A stretch of DNA of 64,000 nucleotides from Hyalella azteca (lineage: Eukaryota; Arthropoda; Malacostraca; Amphipoda; Hyalellidae). Position 1 is the first letter of the stretch. Every line of letters starts with the position of its first letter. The notes under the pieces were generated by a model that saw only the letters and a list, made by a program, of their open reading frames with translations, did no database searches and was not told where the DNA came from. Shown one piece after another: positions 58,734 to 64,000 of the stretch. Location: positions 62,001 through 126,000 of the forward strand of contig NW_025946581.1 of assembly GCF_000764305.2 (NCBI RefSeq), given 5' to 3'. Position numbers and translations under genes: made by a program.

Positions 58734-61700
58734 TATGCTAATCTAACGTCAATCTTCCATATTGTGAAGAACTCGCAAACTCCCAAGATTTTCTAAATTT
58801 CAGATGATAAATAATAAGCAAATCTCGATGTTTTAGCGAATATTCGACATTTCATAAAATTTCAGAAACGAATTCTGAACTAACCTGACACGCCACAAAC
58901 CCAAAAAAAGGATTAACAAAAAATTAAAAGCTTTAACAGTTTGGCTGCTAATTCGCCAATCACAACCCACTTTTTATCTCAGATTAAAAAATTGAGCTCA
59001 GCACGAGCTTGAAAAACCAGACCGGTAATAAGGAACGTGCATGGTTCAGTCAGGATAATTCTGAAGTTTTTGCGGATAAAGCTGGATAAATTTCCTCTGC
59101 AGAAAAATGGCGCGTCTTCTGCACTGCAAGAACGGAACGGCTTGCAGGCTACCAACCGAAACCAGAAAGCTCTGTGCATCTGCAAGTAAGGACATTAATC
59201 CACATCAGAGTGCATCAGAGTGCACATTAATCCACGCGGGGTGCACTCCGAACTTCACTTCCTGAGCCTACAAACGAAAACGATTCACTCAGCTTAATTT
59301 AAATTGAGTCGTTCTTCAATACCGACTGTCTTATTGATTGAATCCACAAGCTCTCCTGTATGTTGTGATTGTCCGCGATTCAGTTAAGATTTATAATCGC
59401 ATATTGCTAGCAGTTAAACTTGTATAAATAATTTCTGTAAGGTTGATGTCGCATTCAGAGTTCAGTTAAGAAAGTTAATTCGTCTATTAAACAGCAGTTG
59501 GACAGTTTTTTTTAATAAATGTTCATGAATTTTTTTAGAACTAACGTTTGAAGTACGTATATCAGCTTAGTGCTTACAATTTGCAGCTGCCCACAAGGCT
59601 TCTAATTTTGAAAGAATATCGATAACTCGCTGATTCCAGTTTAAATGTGGATAAACTGAACTAGATATCAAATTAACGTTAATAAGTGAACGATGGCACA
59701 ACACAACCAGAACACAATTGTGAAACAACATCGAATTTCGATAATTGCACGTTTCATCAAATCACCACGTGTTCAACGTAGATATTGCGCCTCAAATCAT
59801 TGTTATTGTAATATAAATCCATATATAAATGTTGAACAGTTGGCACTAAAGCAACGTTTAATATTAGTTGAAAATCATTTAATATTAACTTCAATTTTTC
59901 CGTCGAGAATCGTACATGGCATTACATCAACATTCAAAGGCTGATTCTGGATCACTTCATCGGCATATAAAATCGTAAATACACACACATCGTGCCGAAC
60001 TCGAAAATCAGAACGCCAAATTCAAAGTAATTGCGAATTTTTGAACAGCCACTATGTTTCAAGTTTAGACCAAATTACTTTTCTCAAGCATTAAATGCTT
60101 CTATAATATCATTAACTCTTCCCAAGTCATGTCCAGCTTCGAAACTTCCATTCGCCTTACGAGATGAGCAATTTTCACTGCTGAGAATCGAACATCAAAA
60201 TTATAATTATTTTTAACATTTACCACATATTCCTATTCATTTGACCGACAGTAATGCAAATAAATTGTGACCAAACAATTGAAGCGCTGTCGTGGATATT
60301 TCCGAATTTGCTTTCCATTCGGAATTTCCATCGGATTGATGGTTGTTTCTACGTCGATTCAGCCATTGAATGTCTGCTTCTTTATTTCATAAAACAACAT
60401 CGTCTGACTTTTCGAAGAAACGCATTATCGATTACACTGTCCAAGGTACCGGTGATTTAAGAGCGATGAGCGTAAGGCGTAAGTCAATCAGACTAGTAAC
60501 ACCGATGCATCAGCCCAGAGTATTATTTTGAAAGCGTTGCCTTTTCTTTGAACACCACGCGACCCTACACCCTAATTGTCTTAATTTGCAGACGTTAAGA
60601 GCTTGCGAGGCAAACCAAATGCCTAAGGCGAATTCTTGCTTTTACACCTTCACGATGAATTTAACAGCATCATGAGATGCTTCATACACATTCGGGATAG
60701 CATATACGCAATACCATATACAGTATTAACCGCAAATTAAGTCATTCACGCTGCCATTCACTTACTTGTTGGTCTTGGACTGAAGCTCTTCGAGTTTTGA
60801 AAAACAGTCTTGCTCACAAGTAAGTCTCTATTATTTTGCTGAATTTATTTCAGAAGCCATAAAATGAGTGTTTTTTTCTAAATTTTCATGGTCGCTTTCA
60901 AGCAACGTACTAATTTTCAACTATTTTCGGGAAAAGCCATTTTTAATCGAATTATTTGTAGGTTGTTTGCTTAAATTTCGACCTTCTAGATCGTATTGTA
61001 ACATGGGTGCAGCAAAATGAAAATTTCAACTAAGTCTGATATACCTCCTTGATCAACTCTATACGTTTACTAGCTGTTACTATTGACCGCTGGAGGTGTA
61101 ATATTAGCACCTAGCAAGCACGGTCGCAGATCAGCCACGATGTCGTGGCCGTAACACCTAGCAACCACGGATGCTGACGGTCAATTTAAGGTTGCAGATC
61201 CTGACACATGCCCATGATTCTCTTCCTTGCCTTTCAATCGCTCTTGATTTAGCGGGAAATCCGCGATGTAGGCTAATTAGGCAGATACTAAAAGCTATAT
61301 CAACAGAGGCGGCTGTACCATATACTCAGAGATTTAAAGTGACGTATGGGTAAAGGTTGAATTATTTACAGCAGAACAATACTCAAGTAGAGTGGTTGCT
61401 CCTTAATAATGTACGGCATGATTTACTCCCAGCCATTGCCATGTTATGGAACATGACAGCAATTGCACATAGCCCAGTGTTACACATTCTGAGCAATAAC
61501 CTCGGACTCACTTCTAGTTGCTGGCAGAGACATTGCAGCAATTGCTGGCCGGAAGCATACGTGGGCTGTCGTTTGCATTTCTCTATGGCCAATAATACAC
61601 AATGTGATCTGTCTTATGCGAGACAGAATCCAGCAAAAAAATAATAACAGGACAGGCAAAACGTAATAGAACGATACGGCAGACAGTCAAAAGATATATC

Positions 61701-63519
61701 AGACAGACAGAAGGGAACAAAATTTATTGTTCAATGTTCAAGGTGGACGGATTGTAGACAACGATCCAGCCTGTGTACTGCGCAGCCGCAAATGTGAAGA
61801 GTTTTTTTATTTTGAAAAGTTCATTCTGCGAAAATATGTAAATACACTGGTGAAAAGTAAGCACCAAACTGTAATAAATACGAAAAATATATAATCGGGT
61901 CAAAAGAGAACCGGATATTAAATTTAGCGGATATAAATTTACTTTTCAAAATATTGAAAGGCCGCAGGTTTTAAGCGACAGAAAAATAACACATTTCTCT
62001 GCGATTAAAGATATTTTTGAAGTGATAGTATCTAAATTCATCACAAATTTATCACTCATGTCATGTTTGATGATCCAGCACTGACGATCACAGAAGATTT
62101 AATTTGCATCTCTCATCATATCAGCAGCTGGAAGCACTGAAAGTAACATGAATCAATTTCGTTATTCAATTGAATTAATATGCGTAGACAAATTACACTA
62201 TATCAAACTTTTGATTTCTAACGTTATTCCCTGAATAAAACCTTAGTAAGGCTCCCGGTCCATTCTTCGCCTAGTATGCCACTATAAAACAATCATGCAT
62301 GAGCTCCACATCCATTTACTTGACGCATTAGTTTCCCTAAAGTACTTCCGAAATCGCGGTTCCTTGGTCGTCTTCTCCACAATTCGCAGCTAAAATAAAG
62401 CTCATAAAGCGCCTATTATCTCAACTTTGGCCATAAAAGCGATCCTGATCCATTAACTTCTCATTGATTTTTGAAATACGACTCGAGTCTTTGTAGGCGA
62501 ATTAGTTTCCCCAGAAATCGGCGCCAGACCGAGAAACTCGGCACGAACGCAAGGACGTTGCCAACTCAGAATATTTAGCAGTGCTTGGAAGTTGTGCTTA
62601 ATGTAGTTTACGAAGAAAAGATTAATTTTCATTTGATTACTCATGACACATTATAAAGATAAACGGAATAATCATGTTGGCAAAGATAAAATGAATAGTC
62701 AGGTTGTAATGCAAAATTTAATTGGGCGTTTTCTCTTCTTCTAGAATCATAGGTATAAATACCGTATTTTTTACGTCAATTTCTACCGTCATTTGCAGAC
62801 TCATCACGCCGCGGTTACGAAGCCAGGATCTTCGAACGCCGAAGCCATGATCTTCGAAAACTCAATTAAAAAGCGATGACTTGCTTGTTCGCAAGTTGTT
62901 ATAGTGCAACTACGAAGGGTTAATTATCGTGAACATATCACCTGCGTGTTTGAGAGCGTCTTTTGTATATTAAAATTCTACGATCTCGTGCGATTGGCGG
63001 CCGCCGGCATGCCTCCTCGGGCAACTCCTACGCCTGCTTTTTTTCATTGCCGCACTCGTGAGCCCAACAACTGACGTGAGGTCAATTCAAAAACCCTCTG
63101 CCGTTCGTCGTAGAGTTTATCGCCTCGCACAATGTCGCTTGTGCGAGCGAGGGAAGTCTGTCCGGAGTCAGAACCAACTTGTCGATACTTGACTTGTCTT
63201 CTGTCGCTGGTGCTTTTGCGCATATGGACGAGCTTGAGCGTCAAACGGCCGCTATAGACGATCAAAGCTATTGATGAAAGGAAGCTGGGAGTGAGGCTGG
63301 CATATAGCCACTAAACGTTCATGACACCCATCCTATCATCTATGACTCCTTTGACTAACGGCTAAACCACATCATACATATATTTTAACTATGAAATAAA
63401 GGTCAACTTTTTTCTAACATTTTCGATTCATGCCTCAGTTCCCTGAATTACTTTTTGACATGGTGATTGCCCTAAAATATTTGGCAACGGGAACTTCACC
63501 GTATATGCAATTCACACAG
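58734..63519. other. AT-rich stretch with small repeats, no recognisable gene
   Basis: About 4.8 kb. ACATTAATCCAC and ATCAGAGTGC are each repeated twice at 59192-59240. CACCTAGCAA(C/G)CACGG occurs twice at about 61108-61168, around a GCCACGA/TCGTGGC palindrome. A GC- and CpG-richer patch at 62990-63290 has a minus-strand frame with no ATG at its head. Frames at 59693-59944 and 61357-61644 (+) are unrecognised. Confidence 0.45.
62818..62861. repeat. 22-bp tandem duplication
   Basis: CGAAGCCA(G/T)GATCTTCGAA occurs at 62818 and 62840, exactly 22 bases apart with one substitution in the core. Each copy is itself partly symmetrical (CGAAG...CTTCG). Confidence 0.9.
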
Positions 63520-63529
63520 CTTTAAACAC

Positions 63530-63898
63530 CCTACAAGCACATCAAGTAATGCTTTTCTGCATCAAACACACTTCATGCATCGGTTTCATCACCAAAAATT
63601 CATTCAAACACTATTTTACTTTACTTTTTATGTCATAAGCACTTCATGCAACAGTTTTGTTGTTCATCAGAAACAATTCATGCCGCTGATTCAGCACCTC
63701 TAATTCATCCATACAAACACAAATTTCACATTTCCGCCTCACAAACACATCACGCTAGGTTTTCTGAGCCACAAACACATCACGCCAGGTTTTCTGAGCC
63801 ACAAACACATCACGCAAGGTTTTCTGAGCCACAACACATCACGCCAGTTTTTGTGTCCAAAAAACGCATCACGCCAGGTTTTCCACACCACAAATCCC
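63530..63898. repeat. 30-bp minisatellite, pristine on the right and decayed on the left
   Basis: From 63741, units ACAAACACATCACGCCAGG plus TTTTCTGAGCC repeat nearly unchanged three times, then twice with changes (TTTGTGTCC, TTTTCCACACC). Left of 63741, back to about 63530, CACATCA/TTCATGCA words recur at about 30-base spacing in heavily diverged form. An 86-codon + frame reads the array and is not a gene. Confidence 0.9.
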
Positions 63899-64000
63899 TG
63901 TCATGAACATTTCACATTTTCATGCCATTACACAGACTGGCTGAACCCTCGTGATTCTCATGTGCACTTCTCTGCGCCGCGCAGTCCCATTGAACTGCGC
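63899..64000. other. terminal segment
   Basis: About 100 bases to the window edge, somewhat GC-rich at the very end. Nothing recognised. Confidence 0.4.

Overview
This window looks like non-coding DNA from a large, AT-rich animal genome. By eye, G+C is roughly one third. No reading frame is much longer than chance allows: the longest open frames run through tandem repeats, are open in several frames, and encode nothing I recognise. I found no rRNA, tRNA, snRNA or confident protein-coding exon, and no bacterial-style operons, ribosome-binding sites or terminators. The repeat content (minisatellites, fold-back MITE-like elements, hammerhead-type motifs of the kind carried by Penelope-like retroelements) suits an invertebrate, perhaps an arthropod such as a malacostracan crustacean. 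That assignment is an inference from repeat style, not from a marker gene.

Layout. 0-16 kb: a 102-bp tandem duplication, a strong 36-nt hairpin, minisatellites with 17-, 22- and 16-bp units, a fold-back element at 4.6 kb, 126-bp and ~94-bp duplications, then a ~507-bp element with hammerhead-like inverted ends (14.6-15.1 kb) next to a CpG-rich 77-bp repeat island (15.2-15.5 kb). 16-28 kb: mostly featureless AT-rich DNA, broken by a terminal-inverted-repeat element with an inverted partial second copy (23.1-23.4 kb) and a 195-bp near-perfect palindrome carrying two opposed hammerhead-type cores (27.5-27.7 kb). 28-43 kb: a 26-bp minisatellite flanked by two copies of a 133-bp segment (32.7-33.5 kb), a strictly 10-bp-phased AT repeat (34.4 kb), a hammerhead-element remnant (35.9 kb), a second copy of the 23-kb MITE lying between duplicated flanks (36.3-37.0 kb), a 74-bp satellite (40.1 kb), a GC-rich coding-like island (41.7 kb) and 21-bp arrays (42.0-42.6 kb). 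43-64 kb: sparse DNA with arrays of 64-bp (50.8 kb), 30-bp (52.0 kb), 20-bp with an 80-bp higher-order unit (52.9 kb) and 30-bp (63.5-63.9 kb) units.

No genes act together here. The window is best read as intergenic or long-intron DNA shaped by local duplication and small non-autonomous elements. The most interesting item is the hammerhead-bearing palindrome at 27.5-27.7 kb and its decayed relatives at 14.6, 15.0 and 35.9 kb.
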